DNA of 64,000 bases from Singulisphaera sp. GP187 (GTDB lineage: Bacteria > Planctomycetota > Phycisphaerae > Phycisphaerales > SM1A02). The stretch is from contig CAMBMO010000009.1 of NCBI GenBank assembly GCA_945868805.1, positions 1 through 64,000 on the forward strand, in the 5' to 3' direction. The notes under the pieces are model-generated. The model worked only from the letters and a program-made list of their open reading frames with translations, was not told the DNA's origin and did not search any database. How positions within the stretch are numbered: position 1 is the first letter of the stretch; every line of letters starts with the position of its first letter. Below are positions 20,248 to 30,066 of this stretch, in pieces. Made by a program: the position numbers and the translations under genes.

Positions 20248-21534
20248 ATGAGTCAATCATTCAAACCACGCCGTGTATCACTCGCCTACTCCGGAGGCCT
20301 CGACACATCCTGCATCATTCCGTGGCTTGTTGAAACCTATGGTTGCGAAGTCGTCGCAGTTGTGGCGGATGTCGGCCAGGGCGCACGCGAGCTCGAAGGA
20401 ATTGAAGAGAAGGCAATTCGCTCCGGCGCGACGAAGTGTGTCATCAAGGATCTCCGCAAGGCATTCCTAGAGGAATTCGCATATCCGATGGCGATCACTG
20501 GATCTGTCTACGAAGGGAGATACCTGCTCGGAACATCAATCGCACGACCGATCATCGCTCGTGCACAGGTCGAAGTCGCACTCGCCGAAAACTGCGATGC
20601 GCTCAGCCACGGATGCACCGGCAAGGGAAACGACCAAGTCCGCTTCGAGTGCGCATTCGCTGCGCTTGCACCGCACCTTCCAGTCATCGCACCCTGGCGC
20701 CTGTGGGACCTGAAGAGTCGCGAACAGATGCTTGACTATCTGAAAGTGCGCTCGATTCCATGCGCTGCGAGCGCCGAGAAGATCTACTCCCGCGACGCGA
20801 ATATTTGGCACATCTCGCATGAAGGTGGCGAACTGGAAGATCCATGGAAGGCGCCGCCGGAAGATGTTTGGATGCTGACTAGCGATCCCACGCGCGCACC
20901 CGAAGCTGGCGCCGAGGTGACTGTTTCTTTCAAAGCAGGATTCCCCGTCGCGCTCGATGGTGTCCCAATGGACTCTGTCACGATCTTGGAAAACCTCAAC
21001 CGTATCGGCGGTGCCCATGGAGTTGGTCGAATCGATCTCGTCGAGAACAGACTCGTCGGGATGAAGAGCCGTGGCGCGTACGAGACACCAGGCGGAACAA
21101 TCTTGATGGAGGCACTCCGAGGGCTCGAGCAGCTTTGCTACGACCGCGAGACTCTCCACTGGCGTCAGAAACTCGCACTCGACTTCGCTCGAATCGTCTA
21201 CGAAGGCACATGGTTCACTCCAGTGCGCGAAGTGCTCTGGGCGAGCGCCGAGAGCGCGGCGAGGGTGCTCGATGGCGATGTGCGTGTTCGCCTCTATAAG
21301 GGAACTGCAACGATCAGTGGCCGCCGGAGCCCGCATTCGCTCTACAGCCAAGACTTCGCAACCTTCGGCGAGGACGAGGTATACGACCAGACTCACGCTG
21401 AGGGATTCATCAGACTCTTCTCACTTCCCTCGCGAATTCGCGCTCTCCGTGATGCAGCAACTCCGGCGCAAAAATCTCAAGCGAAGCCGAGTGGCGGTGG
21501 TGCTCGCCCAACAGCGGCGCAGGTCACTCGATGA
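20248..21534 (+). CDS. argG: Argininosuccinate synthase
   Basis: [32 protein letters not shown]. Confidence 0.98.
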   Translation: MSQSFKPRRVSLAYSGGLDTSCIIPWLVETYGCEVVAVVADVGQGARELEGIEEKAIRSGATKCVIKDLRKAFLEEFAYPMAITGSVYEGRYLLGTSIARPIIARAQVEVALAENCDALSHGCTGKGNDQVRFECAFAALAPHLPVIAPWRLWDLKSREQMLDYLKVRSIPCAASAEKIYSRDANIWHISHEGGELEDPWKAPPEDVWMLTSDPTRAPEAGAEVTVSFKAGFPVALDGVPMDSVTILENLNRIGGAHGVGRIDLVENRLVGMKSRGAYETPGGTILMEALRGLEQLCYDRETLHWRQKLALDFARIVYEGTWFTPVREVLWASAESAARVLDGDVRVRLYKGTATISGRRSPHSLYSQDFATFGEDEVYDQTHAEGFIRLFSLPSRIRALRDAATPAQKSQAKPSGGGARPTAAQVTR

Positions 21535-23423
21535 GCGTGACCTGGTCCGGTCGATTCACGAAAGAGGCAGACCCACTCTTTCGAGAATTCAACGACTCGC
21601 TCTCGTTCGATCGAACTTTGCTTCGAGAAGACATCGAAGGAAGCGTGGGCTGGGCGCGTGCGCTCGAACGTGCAAAGGTGATTTCGACTGCCGAAGCTGA
21701 ATCGCTCGTCGCGACTCTCGGCGAAGTCCTTCGCCATGGGATCGATCACCCAGAGTCTCTGGATCAAGCCGGAGACGAGGACATCCACTCGTGGGTCGAG
21801 CGAGAACTCGTCGCACGCGTCGGATCACTGGGCAAGAAACTGCATACCGGTCGCAGTCGAAACGACCAGGTCGCGACGGACCTTCGCCTCTGGACGATGA
21901 AGCAGGTCGCGCAACGCCAGGAGGAGATTGAGTGCTGCGTTCGATCGCTTCTCGGGTTGGCTGATCGCGAGCGCGAGACGCTCTTCCCCGGTTACACCCA
22001 TCTGCAGCGAGCACAACCCATCCTCTTTGGACACTGGTGCATGGCCTATGTCGAGATGCTCCTACGCGACCGAGAACGCTTTCACGACGCCGCGATTCGG
22101 ATGGCACTCTGCCCACTCGGTTCAGGCGCCCTGGCTGGGACGGCCTATCCGATCGACCGCAACCGATTGGCGCGCGATCTTGGATTCTCCGCGCCGACAG
22201 CGAACTCGCTGGACGCAGTGAGCGACCGAGACTTCGTCGTCGAGACACTCGCGACAACCGCGCTCGCGGCGGTCCATCTTTCGCGACTCGCTGAGGACCT
22301 TATTTTCTACAGCACCGGCGAAGCAGGACTCGTCGAACTTTCAGATTCGGTCACCAGCGGATCGAGCTTGATGCCACAGAAAAAGAATCCTGACGCGCTT
22401 GAACTGATCCGCGGAAAGACGGGTCGCCAGATAGCCAATCTCGTCAACATCCTGACAACCTTGAAAGGACTTCCACTCGCATACAACAAAGATCTCCAAG
22501 AAGACAAGGAGCCACTCTTCGATGCGATGGAGCACCTCTCGCTCAGTCTGCGCATGATTCCACCGGTTCTCGACGGGCTGACAGTGAACCGCGATCGTGC
22601 TCGACTCGCCGCGAGTGGTGGGTACTCGAATGCGACCGAGCTCGCTGACTATCTCGTCGATCAAGGAATTCCATTTCGCGATGCGCATCACTCCGTGGGT
22701 CGCCTCGTGCGAGCTGCAATCAAAGAGTCCAAGCCACTCGAAGGACTTTCGGTCGAGGAAATGCAAGCAGTCGAGCCACGCATTGGAAGTGATGTCTATG
22801 TTGCGTTGACGGTCGATCGTGCCGTCGCCAAGCGCGATGTCCGAGGCGGAACTTCCCCCCTGCAGGTTGCAGATTCAGTCGAAGCGGCTCGCCGCCATCT
22901 CGATGGTTCCATATTGGAAGCGCGTGTCGAACGCCGTGAGTGCGAAGCGACGATCCGAGAGGCTCACATCGAAGACCTCGACGCGATCTGCGCGATCATC
23001 GAACACTGGGCGCGCGCGGGCGAGCATCTTCCCAGGTCTCGTGATGAAATCCTGGAGTCGCTCTCGGAGTTCGCCGTCGCAGTGGAGGATGGAACTGTTG
23101 TCGGATGCGGATCACTCTGGATCTATACACCCCAACTGGCGGAGATCCGATCACTTGGCGTGGTGCCTGGACGCAAGGGTGGCGGATTGGGGTCGGCACT
23201 CACCCGCTACTTCGTCGATTGGGCCGCAGATCTGGGAATTCCAAAGGTCTTCGTCCTGACCCGGGCACCGGAATTCTTCACGCGCTGTGGATTTAAGACC
23301 GTCAGTGTCAGCGTCTTGCCAGAAAAGATCCTCAAGGACTGCGCAACATGCCCGCGCAATGATGCGTGTGACGAAGTGGCGATGACTCTCGAAACCGGCG
23401 CGGCGACAAAGGGATCGACCTGA
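21531..23423 (+). CDS. argH: Argininosuccinate lyase fused to C-terminal ArgA-like GNAT N-acetyltransferase
   Basis: ArgH motifs ([39 protein letters not shown]) followed by a ~150 aa GNAT domain ([24 protein letters not shown] ... [22 protein letters not shown]). Confidence 0.95.
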   Translation: MSVTWSGRFTKEADPLFREFNDSLSFDRTLLREDIEGSVGWARALERAKVISTAEAESLVATLGEVLRHGIDHPESLDQAGDEDIHSWVERELVARVGSLGKKLHTGRSRNDQVATDLRLWTMKQVAQRQEEIECCVRSLLGLADRERETLFPGYTHLQRAQPILFGHWCMAYVEMLLRDRERFHDAAIRMALCPLGSGALAGTAYPIDRNRLARDLGFSAPTANSLDAVSDRDFVVETLATTALAAVHLSRLAEDLIFYSTGEAGLVELSDSVTSGSSLMPQKKNPDALELIRGKTGRQIANLVNILTTLKGLPLAYNKDLQEDKEPLFDAMEHLSLSLRMIPPVLDGLTVNRDRARLAASGGYSNATELADYLVDQGIPFRDAHHSVGRLVRAAIKESKPLEGLSVEEMQAVEPRIGSDVYVALTVDRAVAKRDVRGGTSPLQVADSVEAARRHLDGSILEARVERRECEATIREAHIEDLDAICAIIEHWARAGEHLPRSRDEILESLSEFAVAVEDGTVVGCGSLWIYTPQLAEIRSLGVVPGRKGGGLGSALTRYFVDWAADLGIPKVFVLTRAPEFFTRCGFKTVSVSVLPEKILKDCATCPRNDACDEVAMTLETGAATKGST

Positions 23424-23426
23424 CCC

Positions 23427-24650
23427 ATGTCGACGGCAACCCCGAGCGCATCTCCCACGGTCACCAAGACGCCATGTTGGCCACTCGGGTTCTCGTCTGC
23501 GGGTATCGGCGCAGGAATCAAGAAGCTTGGTGTGAACGATCTTGCCTTGCTCGTGGGCGACAGCGAGCTCTCCGCAGCGGCTGTCTTTACACGCAACTTG
23601 ATCGTCGCAGCACCGATTCAGGTCTCGAAAGAAAACCTCGCGAATTCCGCCGGCCGAATTCGCGCGCTCCTCATCAACTCGGGTTGCGCAAACGCCGCGA
23701 CCGGATCTGACGGGCTCGTCCGCGCTCGCAGTTCGATCGACTCGCTCGCGGCAACTCTTGGAGTCACTCCTCGATCAATCCTCGTCAATTCGACCGGTGT
23801 CATCGGCGTGCAACTTCCAATCGATCGGATTGAGCATGCGCTCCCTGCTCTCACCGCCGCGCTCAAACCAGGTTCTTGTGAGACATTCGCGCGGGCGATC
23901 ATGACGACCGACACGCGACCAAAGTGGTCGAGTCGCGTTGTTCACTGGACAGACGGCACGAAGGAATGTGAGTGCACCGTCACCGGCGTGGCGAAGGGGG
24001 CTGGCATGATCCACCCGAACATGGCGACGATGATCGCTGTTCTCGCCACCGATGCCGCTTTGACTCCAGTCGAGCTCGATGGACACTTGCGTGCGGCCGT
24101 CGAGACCAGTTTTCATCGCATCTCCGTTGATGGCGACACGAGTACCAACGACAGTGTTTTCGCCCTCGCGTCCCATGTCGCGGGAAAGGCGCCGCCTCAT
24201 CTGCTCGCGGAGGCGTTCAAACAAGTTTCACAAGAGCTCGCGCTCATGATCGTCAGAGACGGCGAGGGTTTCGAACGCGGAATCGAAGTGCGCGTGCGCG
24301 GAGCCCTCACTGACACGGACGCCCTTCAGGTCGCACGCACGGTCGCAACGAGCCTTCTCGTTCGAACCGCCGTCACTGGGGGAGATCCAAATTGGGGGAG
24401 AATTCTGGCGGCCGCGGGTCGGGCAGGAGTGCCATTCGATCCATCAGCACTTCGAGTGAGCGCGGGAGGGATCCTGCTCTTCGAGCGCGGTGCTCCCGCG
24501 AGTGTGGACTTGGTCAAGGTCCGAAACGCATTCACGGCCGACACGGTCCGAATCGAACTCGATCTCGCCATGGGATCTGCATCCGATGTCTTCTGGTCGT
24601 GCGGGCTCACCAAGCGATACGTCGAGATTAACGCCGACTACACCAGCTGA
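23427..24650 (+). CDS. argJ: Glutamate N-acetyltransferase / amino-acid acetyltransferase
   Basis: NSGCANAATGSDG, STGVIGVQLP, GVAKGAGMIHPNMATMIAVLATDA. Confidence 0.96.
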   Translation: MSTATPSASPTVTKTPCWPLGFSSAGIGAGIKKLGVNDLALLVGDSELSAAAVFTRNLIVAAPIQVSKENLANSAGRIRALLINSGCANAATGSDGLVRARSSIDSLAATLGVTPRSILVNSTGVIGVQLPIDRIEHALPALTAALKPGSCETFARAIMTTDTRPKWSSRVVHWTDGTKECECTVTGVAKGAGMIHPNMATMIAVLATDAALTPVELDGHLRAAVETSFHRISVDGDTSTNDSVFALASHVAGKAPPHLLAEAFKQVSQELALMIVRDGEGFERGIEVRVRGALTDTDALQVARTVATSLLVRTAVTGGDPNWGRILAAAGRAGVPFDPSALRVSAGGILLFERGAPASVDLVKVRNAFTADTVRIELDLAMGSASDVFWSCGLTKRYVEINADYTS

Positions 24651-24670
24651 CTTCGGAAGTCCGATCTCAA

Positions 24671-25141
24671 TCAGGGTTGCTCACTCGATGCCCCCATCGC
24701 ATCGAGTCTTTTTCGAGCGACCTCGAACAATTCGCGCCAAGTTGGGTCGAGCGTTCCGCCGACGGTGATCAATCCGCGCCGGATTTCCAATCGTGAGATT
24801 CTGGTGATCAGCGTGCCGTCGAGCGCGAGAGCCCCTGCGATGGCAACGAGATAGCAGAGAAATGATCCAAGCGCTTCCTGTTCACCCGCATGCAGCTCGC
24901 CCTCGTGAATACTGCTTTTCGCAAGGCTCTTCCATGCCATCCACCCCTCGATCGTCCTCGGGCGAGGACCGCGGGTCGCCAAGAGTGCGGTACTCCAGGC
25001 GAGACCGTCTATCGCTACGCATCGAGCGACTAAGCGGTCAATCGGTTGGGCATTCGGTCCAAGCATCGCCGAAAAGAGCCGAACTGCGACACTCGGCGTG
25101 ATCTCCGAAGCCCCATCGAACGAATCATGGTCGAGATTCAT
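24671..25141 (-). CDS. Hypothetical protein overlapping the sigma-factor gene
   Basis: 156 aa ORF, overlaps 3' end of 25125-25838. Confidence 0.65.
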   Translation of the reverse strand: MNLDHDSFDGASEITPSVAVRLFSAMLGPNAQPIDRLVARCVAIDGLAWSTALLATRGPRPRTIEGWMAWKSLAKSSIHEGELHAGEQEALGSFLCYLVAIAGALALDGTLITRISRLEIRRGLITVGGTLDPTWRELFEVARKRLDAMGASSEQP

Positions 25142-25838
25142 GCATCGCCTCCATCATCGTTCGCAATTCGAAATCAACTTCGCTCACAAGCACTCCATCT
25201 CTTCGAAGGATTCCAGCGAGGATACTTCGTAACTGCTCGGCAACCGCGAAGACTCGTTGTGCAACTTGAGCAGGCGACAACTTGTGCATTTCGCCGAGCT
25301 TTGCGTGAGGCAATCCCTGAATGTGATGGAGCCAAAAAATATCCCATTCGCTTCTTCTACCCTTCGCCTCAAGTCGACGGATCGCCTCCTTGATCGCCAG
25401 ATCCAGAGCCGACTTTGCCCACGCACGTTCAAACACCTGGTCTTGATCCGAAATGTCAGCAGCAAGCTCATCATGACTTACGAGTTCTCCGGCATGTGCG
25501 CGTTCAGCTCGTCGCAGTTCGTGAACATAGAGATGAAGCCCGTTGCGGAGCCAGTTGCGCAATCGCAATTTGCTCGCAAGCCAAGATTTCAAATACTCGG
25601 GATCCCCGAGACGATCGGCGAAGAACTCGTGCACCAGCTCATCGCACTCGCGACGCACTGACTTCCCAAGGTCGATCGCCCTGCAATAGGTCGTCAACGG
25701 TCGAAGATAGTTTTCCATCAGATAGACGTTGGCAACGGACATCCCTCCGTCGCCATCTGATAGGCATTCGGCGATCCACTGGCTCCGGGTCTCTGGAAAT
25801 GCCTGAACGGGAGTTGGGGGATCTGCGGCAGTACTCAT
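25125..25838 (-). CDS. ECF-like RNA polymerase sigma factor
   Basis: Region-2-like ELVHEFFADRL...LKSWLASKLRLRNWLRNGLHLYVHELRRAERA; region-4-like WLHHIQGLPHAKLGEMHKLSPAQVAQRVFAVAEQLRSIL. Confidence 0.7.
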   Translation of the reverse strand: MSTAADPPTPVQAFPETRSQWIAECLSDGDGGMSVANVYLMENYLRPLTTYCRAIDLGKSVRRECDELVHEFFADRLGDPEYLKSWLASKLRLRNWLRNGLHLYVHELRRAERAHAGELVSHDELAADISDQDQVFERAWAKSALDLAIKEAIRRLEAKGRRSEWDIFWLHHIQGLPHAKLGEMHKLSPAQVAQRVFAVAEQLRSILAGILRRDGVLVSEVDFELRTMMEAMHESRP

Positions 25839-25973
25839 TTTTTGCCAGAAAAGTACGTTTCGCTCTCGCTGAAGAATAATCTACAAGTTTTTCTCAATAC
25901 CCACCCCAAAAAAATCTATCTCCTTTAGTTGAGCCCTTCCAGGGTTTCTCTTGTTGGAAAGAAATTCCATGTC

Positions 25974-26006
25974 ATCGATCCAAGATCGATTCAAGATCGA
26001 TCTGAG
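25974..26006. repeat. Three tandem 11-bp iteron-like repeats ATCGATYCAAG
   Basis: atcgatccaag / atcgattcaag / atcgatctgag. Confidence 0.75.
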
Positions 26007-26128
26007 GTTGGTGACGTGTCGGGATTTGCGAGAGCATTCTGGGGCGCTTTTCGGGGGTGTTTTGAATTCTGGGGAGAATCCCTTCGGCTGTCGGGGCAGC
26101 TTGATGGCGGGATCGCCGACGGGTGTCG

Positions 26129-26168
26129 GGATCGCAGCCTCGGTCGAACACCCCCGAGACTGCGATCC
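26129..26168 (+). promoter_or_regulatory. Strong hairpin in the pheS 5' region
   Basis: GGATCGCAG-c-CTCGG tcgaacaccc CCGAG-a-CTGCGATCC: 9+5 bp stem with one 1x1 mismatch. Confidence 0.6.
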
Positions 26169-26259
26169 GACCCTGACGGAGTAACTGACCGCGTGAGCGT
26201 CGGCCGTCGCGTGGTCGGCGCCTCTTCAACCCACTTCATACACTCCCCCGCTTCGAGGC

Positions 26260-27336
26260 ATGCCCTCGGGTGTCATCCTCTGGCAGCCGTTCTCTCGCTC
26301 GCTCAACCTCATTACTGGATCCCACCCATTGACTGAAGGAATCGATGAACTTGGACGCAGCGCAGAGAGTGAACTTGCGACAGCAACCTCGGTCGCTGAA
26401 ATTGAAAAGTGGCGGACGCAGTACCTCGGTGCCAACGGGAAACTGAAGGCATTCATGCTTCGACTCAAAGATGCGCCGGGAGACGAAAAGCCCATGCTCG
26501 GGCGTCGCCTCAACGAGCTGAAGTCGCAACTTGAGATCTCGCTGGAAGCACGAAAGAGCACCCTCGCACAAGCTCGAAGCAGCCAGGGTCCGAGCGGTCC
26601 TTCGATCGATGTCACCGAGCCTGGCACAATGTTGGGGAAAGGTCGACGTCACATCCTCTCCCGCACAATCGACGAGATCATTGATGTTTTCGGACAGATG
26701 GGTTTCGCAGTCGCTGATGGTCCCGAGGTCGAGGACGAATGGCACAACTTCACGGCGCTCAATATTCCCGAAGGTCACCCTGCGCGCGACGCGACCGACA
26801 ACTTCTACATGGGCGAGCAGTCAGGGGTGAAGCGACTTCTTCGCACCCAAACTTCGACCGTTCAGATTCGAGCGATGGAAACGCAGTCGCTCCCCTTGAA
26901 GGTCGTTGCAGTCGGTCGCGTCTATCGACCAGACACGCATGATGCGACACACTTTTCGATGTTTCATCAGATCGAGGGACTCTGCGTCGAACGAGATCTC
27001 TCCCTCGTCGACTTAAAAACCGCACTGCTTCAGTTCGCACATGCGTACTTCGGGAAAGATGCCGAAGTCCGAATGCGGCCGAGTTTCTTCCCCTTCACCG
27101 AACCATCGGCTGAAGTCGATATGAAAATGTGTATCCGAGGTCAGTGGCAGTGGGTCGAAATCGGCGGATGCGGGATGGTCGATCCGAATGTTTTTACGGC
27201 TCTCGGCATCGATCCAGAAGTGTGGCGGGGCTACGCCTTCGGATTGGGGATTGAACGAATCGCGATGCGACGCTACGGGATTAGCGATATCCGATGGCTC
27301 TTCGAAAACGACGTGCGATTCCTGCGCCAGTTCTAG
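26260..27336 (+). CDS. pheS: Phenylalanyl-tRNA synthetase alpha subunit
   Basis: GFAVADGPEVEDEWHNFTALNIPEGHPARD, MRPSFFPFTEPSAEVDM, GLGIERIAMRRYGI; start uncertain (in-frame TTG at about 26333 is an alternative). Confidence 0.96.
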   Translation: MPSGVILWQPFSRSLNLITGSHPLTEGIDELGRSAESELATATSVAEIEKWRTQYLGANGKLKAFMLRLKDAPGDEKPMLGRRLNELKSQLEISLEARKSTLAQARSSQGPSGPSIDVTEPGTMLGKGRRHILSRTIDEIIDVFGQMGFAVADGPEVEDEWHNFTALNIPEGHPARDATDNFYMGEQSGVKRLLRTQTSTVQIRAMETQSLPLKVVAVGRVYRPDTHDATHFSMFHQIEGLCVERDLSLVDLKTALLQFAHAYFGKDAEVRMRPSFFPFTEPSAEVDMKMCIRGQWQWVEIGGCGMVDPNVFTALGIDPEVWRGYAFGLGIERIAMRRYGISDIRWLFENDVRFLRQF

Positions 27337-27384
27337 AAGCGTCTTCCCGACACCTTGGCAGTCAATTCGACGCGTCTTCGAATC

Positions 27385-27996
27385 TCAACTCGTCGCGGAT
27401 TCGCTCGCAGGAGCTGGCTTGGTCGTTTCCTTGCGAATCTTGGCCGCGAACGATGTACGCCTATCGGCGGTTGTTCGACGACCTGATGATCCGCCGGAGA
27501 CTTGCGACCCACTTTCTCGACCAACGAGTTGAAGAACGACCAGATTGGTCGCATCGCCGATTCGTCGTCGATCCAATTTCACAATCCGGGTGTAACCACC
27601 AGGCCGATCGGTAAAGAGTGGCGCAACTCGGGTCATCAAGTGATGAACCAGTCGCGGTGACTTGCGCAGTTCGCCGAATCGGTTGAACTCGATTTCGCTT
27701 GCCGCAGGAAGCGTCCAGTATGCGCTGGTCTTCCGCTCCTCCTTGACATTGGGATCAGCAACCCACGCAAAGACAGCTCGGTCCGTCAGTCGACTGTGGA
27801 GCAGTCGGCGGGCGGCGAGTGACTTGTGGCGCGCAATCGTAATCAAGCGTTCGACATACGGCTTCACGGCCTTGGCTTTCGTCAAGGTCGTGACGATCTG
27901 ACCATGTTCGAAAAGTCCAGCGGCAAGATTTCGCAGCATGGCACGACGATGATCGCTTTCAAGGCAGAGTTGTTTTCCAGCTACACGATGTCTCAT
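27385..27996 (-). CDS. rplQ: Ribosomal protein L17
   Basis: MRHRVAGKQLCLESDHRRAMLRNLAAGLFEHGQIVTTLTKAK; ATG 27996 preceded by GGAG; ORF-track start 28071 is an overextension. Confidence 0.95.
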   Translation of the reverse strand: MRHRVAGKQLCLESDHRRAMLRNLAAGLFEHGQIVTTLTKAKAVKPYVERLITIARHKSLAARRLLHSRLTDRAVFAWVADPNVKEERKTSAYWTLPAASEIEFNRFGELRKSPRLVHHLMTRVAPLFTDRPGGYTRIVKLDRRRIGDATNLVVLQLVGRESGSQVSGGSSGRRTTADRRTSFAAKIRKETTKPAPASESATS

Positions 27997-28013
27997 AATT
28001 CGATACTCCTGGT

Positions 28014-28065
28014 GTAATTCAAAGAAGCGTAATTCAAAGAAGCGTAATTCAAAGAAGCGTAATTC
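28014..28065. repeat. 15-bp tandem repeat x3.5 (gtaattcaaagaagc) in rpoA-rplQ spacer
   Basis: Copies at 28014, 28029, 28044 and partial at 28059. Confidence 0.95.
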
Positions 28066-28111
28066 GACCAACGATTCAAACTTCTGATCCGCGCCTTTCT
28101 GGCGGGATGAC

Positions 28112-29113
28112 TCATCCTCTTGAAGCGGCTCCGTCTGTCACTTGCATTCCGAGCGACAATCCGATCTCTTGCAACCGCCCCTCGATCTCATGGAGCGATG
28201 TCTTGCCGAAAGCACGAAGTTCCATCAATTCGGACTCCGTCTTCTGGATCAGCTGACCTACTGTCGTGATTCCAGCCGTTTGAAGACAATTCGTGGCCCG
28301 AACCCCAAGATTGAGATCGACCAAAGACATTCCAAACTTTCGATCGAGATCGGCGTTTGCCTCTTGATCGCAAGCGAGTCCCTGCTCGACCATCTCGTCG
28401 CCTGCGGAGTCGAATTGCACGAATGGATTGACATGCTTGCGAAGGATTTTTCCAGCTTCAACAAGTGCCATCTCGGGCGTCACGGTTCCGTTTGTCCAAA
28501 CATCGAGCACGAGTCGCTCATAGTTCATCCGCTGGCCGACTCGGGTGTCTTCGACGCGATATCGAACGCGCTGAACAGGAGTGAAGATCGCATCGAGCGG
28601 GATTTCTCCGATCACTTGATCCTCTTCGGTGTTGTATTGCTCGCTGGCGGGTTGGTATCCACGTCCACGGTTGACCGTGAGATCGACATCGAATCGAACC
28701 TTGTCGTTCAGACGACAGATCACATGATCTGGATTGAGGATCCGAACCGAAGCGTCGGACTCAATTGATGCGCCCGTCACATCGCAAGGACCTTCGACTC
28801 GAATGCGCACGGTCTTCGTTTCGTCGCCATCCATCTCAACGATCAAACCCTTGATGTTCAGCAGGATGTCCGAGACATCTTGCACGATGCCCGGGATCGA
28901 TGAAAACTCGTGGGTAATGCCCGCGATCTGCAACTTAGTGATCGCCGCGCCTTCAATGCTCGAAAGCAGAATGCGACGAAGGCTGTTGCCGATGGTGGTG
29001 CCGAAACCGCGTTCAAACGGTTCCGCAGAAAAACGGCCAAATGTCGATGTCAGGCTGCTCTTGTCAACCGTCACTCGACCCGGTAGTTCGAGACCTCTCC
29101 AGCGAATATGCAT
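28112..29113 (-). CDS. rpoA: DNA-directed RNA polymerase subunit alpha
   Basis: FERGFGTTIGNSLRRILLSSIEGAAIT, C-terminal LNLGVRATNCLQTAGITTVGQLIQKTESELMELRAFGKTSLHEI. Confidence 0.98.
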   Translation of the reverse strand: MHIRWRGLELPGRVTVDKSSLTSTFGRFSAEPFERGFGTTIGNSLRRILLSSIEGAAITKLQIAGITHEFSSIPGIVQDVSDILLNIKGLIVEMDGDETKTVRIRVEGPCDVTGASIESDASVRILNPDHVICRLNDKVRFDVDLTVNRGRGYQPASEQYNTEEDQVIGEIPLDAIFTPVQRVRYRVEDTRVGQRMNYERLVLDVWTNGTVTPEMALVEAGKILRKHVNPFVQFDSAGDEMVEQGLACDQEANADLDRKFGMSLVDLNLGVRATNCLQTAGITTVGQLIQKTESELMELRAFGKTSLHEIEGRLQEIGLSLGMQVTDGAASRG

Positions 29114-29122
29114 GATTCAAAT

Positions 29123-29220
29123 CTCCTGTGGCGGTATCCAGACCATACTGAACAGGCTCTGCCTCAATCGGAAACGCGGTACCCCGCCACAAGGTCCGCG
29201 CCCCTGCTATGGGGCAGAGC
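29123..29220 (-). promoter_or_regulatory. Potential H-type pseudoknot/bistable RNA in the rpsK-rpoA spacer abutting the rpoA SD
   Basis: Interleaved 8-bp complementarities: GCTCTGCC (29220-29213) with GGCAGAGC (29163-29156); TGTGGCGG (29191-29184) with CCGCCACA (29134-29127), adjacent to GGAG. Confidence 0.55.
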
Positions 29221-29231
29221 AATAGATGATG

Positions 29232-29606
29232 TTAGACGCGTCGCTTCTTTGGCGAACGACATCCGTTAAACGGTAATGGCGTCTGATCCTCGATGGTGAG
29301 GACCTTCAGCCCATTTGCCTGCAGGGCTGTCACGGCCGATTCTCGGCCAGGACCCGCGCCACGGACACGAACTTCGACCTCGCGCATGCCGACACGCCGA
29401 GCCTTCCCAGCTGCGCGCTCGCTCGCACGACTCGCGGCGAATGGGGTGCTCTTTCTCGCGCCCTTGAATCCCACGGTGCCTGCGGAGTCCCAGCAAATCG
29501 TCTCGCCGTTGGTATCGGTGATCGTGACGATCGTGTTGTTGAACGTCGCATTGACGTGCACGATTCCTTTGATGACATTTCTTCGAATCTTTGGTTTTTT
29601 CGACAT
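29232..29606 (-). CDS. rpsK: Ribosomal protein S11
   Basis: [42 protein letters not shown]; start corrected to 29606. Confidence 0.97.
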   Translation of the reverse strand: MSKKPKIRRNVIKGIVHVNATFNNTIVTITDTNGETICWDSAGTVGFKGARKSTPFAASRASERAAGKARRVGMREVEVRVRGAGPGRESAVTALQANGLKVLTIEDQTPLPFNGCRSPKKRRV

Positions 29607-29647
29607 GGTGTTTTTTCCTAAATGGTCAAGGGAGCGAGTCCGATGAA

Positions 29648-30025
29648 TTAACCGTTCACGCCCTTCTTGCCTGCAACGGTCTTCTTTCGACCCTTGCGAG
29701 TTCGAGCATTCGTACGAGTGCGCTGACCACGACATGGAAGCGAACGACGATGTCTCTCGCCACGGTACGCATGGATGTCCTTGAGTCGTTGAATATCTTG
29801 AGCAACCTGCCTGCGCAATGCTCCTTCGACGATGTAACTATCGTCGATCTCTTTGGAGATGGCGGCAAGCTCCTGATCGCCGAGTGTGTGCGTCCGACGA
29901 TTCGGGTCAATACCCGTCTTCTCGAGAATCGTGGCGGCGCCCTTCGGACCGACGCCATGGATGTACTGGAGCGAAAAGAGGATTTTCTTCTTGTCTGGGA
30001 TGTCGATTCCGGCGATACGTGGCAT
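29648..30025 (-). CDS. rpsM: Ribosomal protein S13
   Basis: [54 protein letters not shown]. Confidence 0.97.
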   Translation of the reverse strand: MPRIAGIDIPDKKKILFSLQYIHGVGPKGAATILEKTGIDPNRRTHTLGDQELAAISKEIDDSYIVEGALRRQVAQDIQRLKDIHAYRGERHRRSLPCRGQRTRTNARTRKGRKKTVAGKKGVNG

Positions 30026-30066
30026 GGTGTGTGTTCTCCGATGTTTCTGGTGAGGCCTGGCTGAGG

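Noticed and set aside
20536-21396. 286-aa ORF antisense to argG
   Set aside because: Antisense artefact; argG is unambiguous
26129-26168. Hairpin as intrinsic terminator
   Set aside because: No U-tract follows it on either strand and no gene ends there
25929-26336. 135-aa plus ORF overlapping the iterons and pheS start
   Set aside because: Overlaps regulatory-looking sequence and pheS; low-complexity composition
28014-28065. Repeat array as CRISPR
   Set aside because: 15-bp contiguous repeats without spacers; no cas genes in the window
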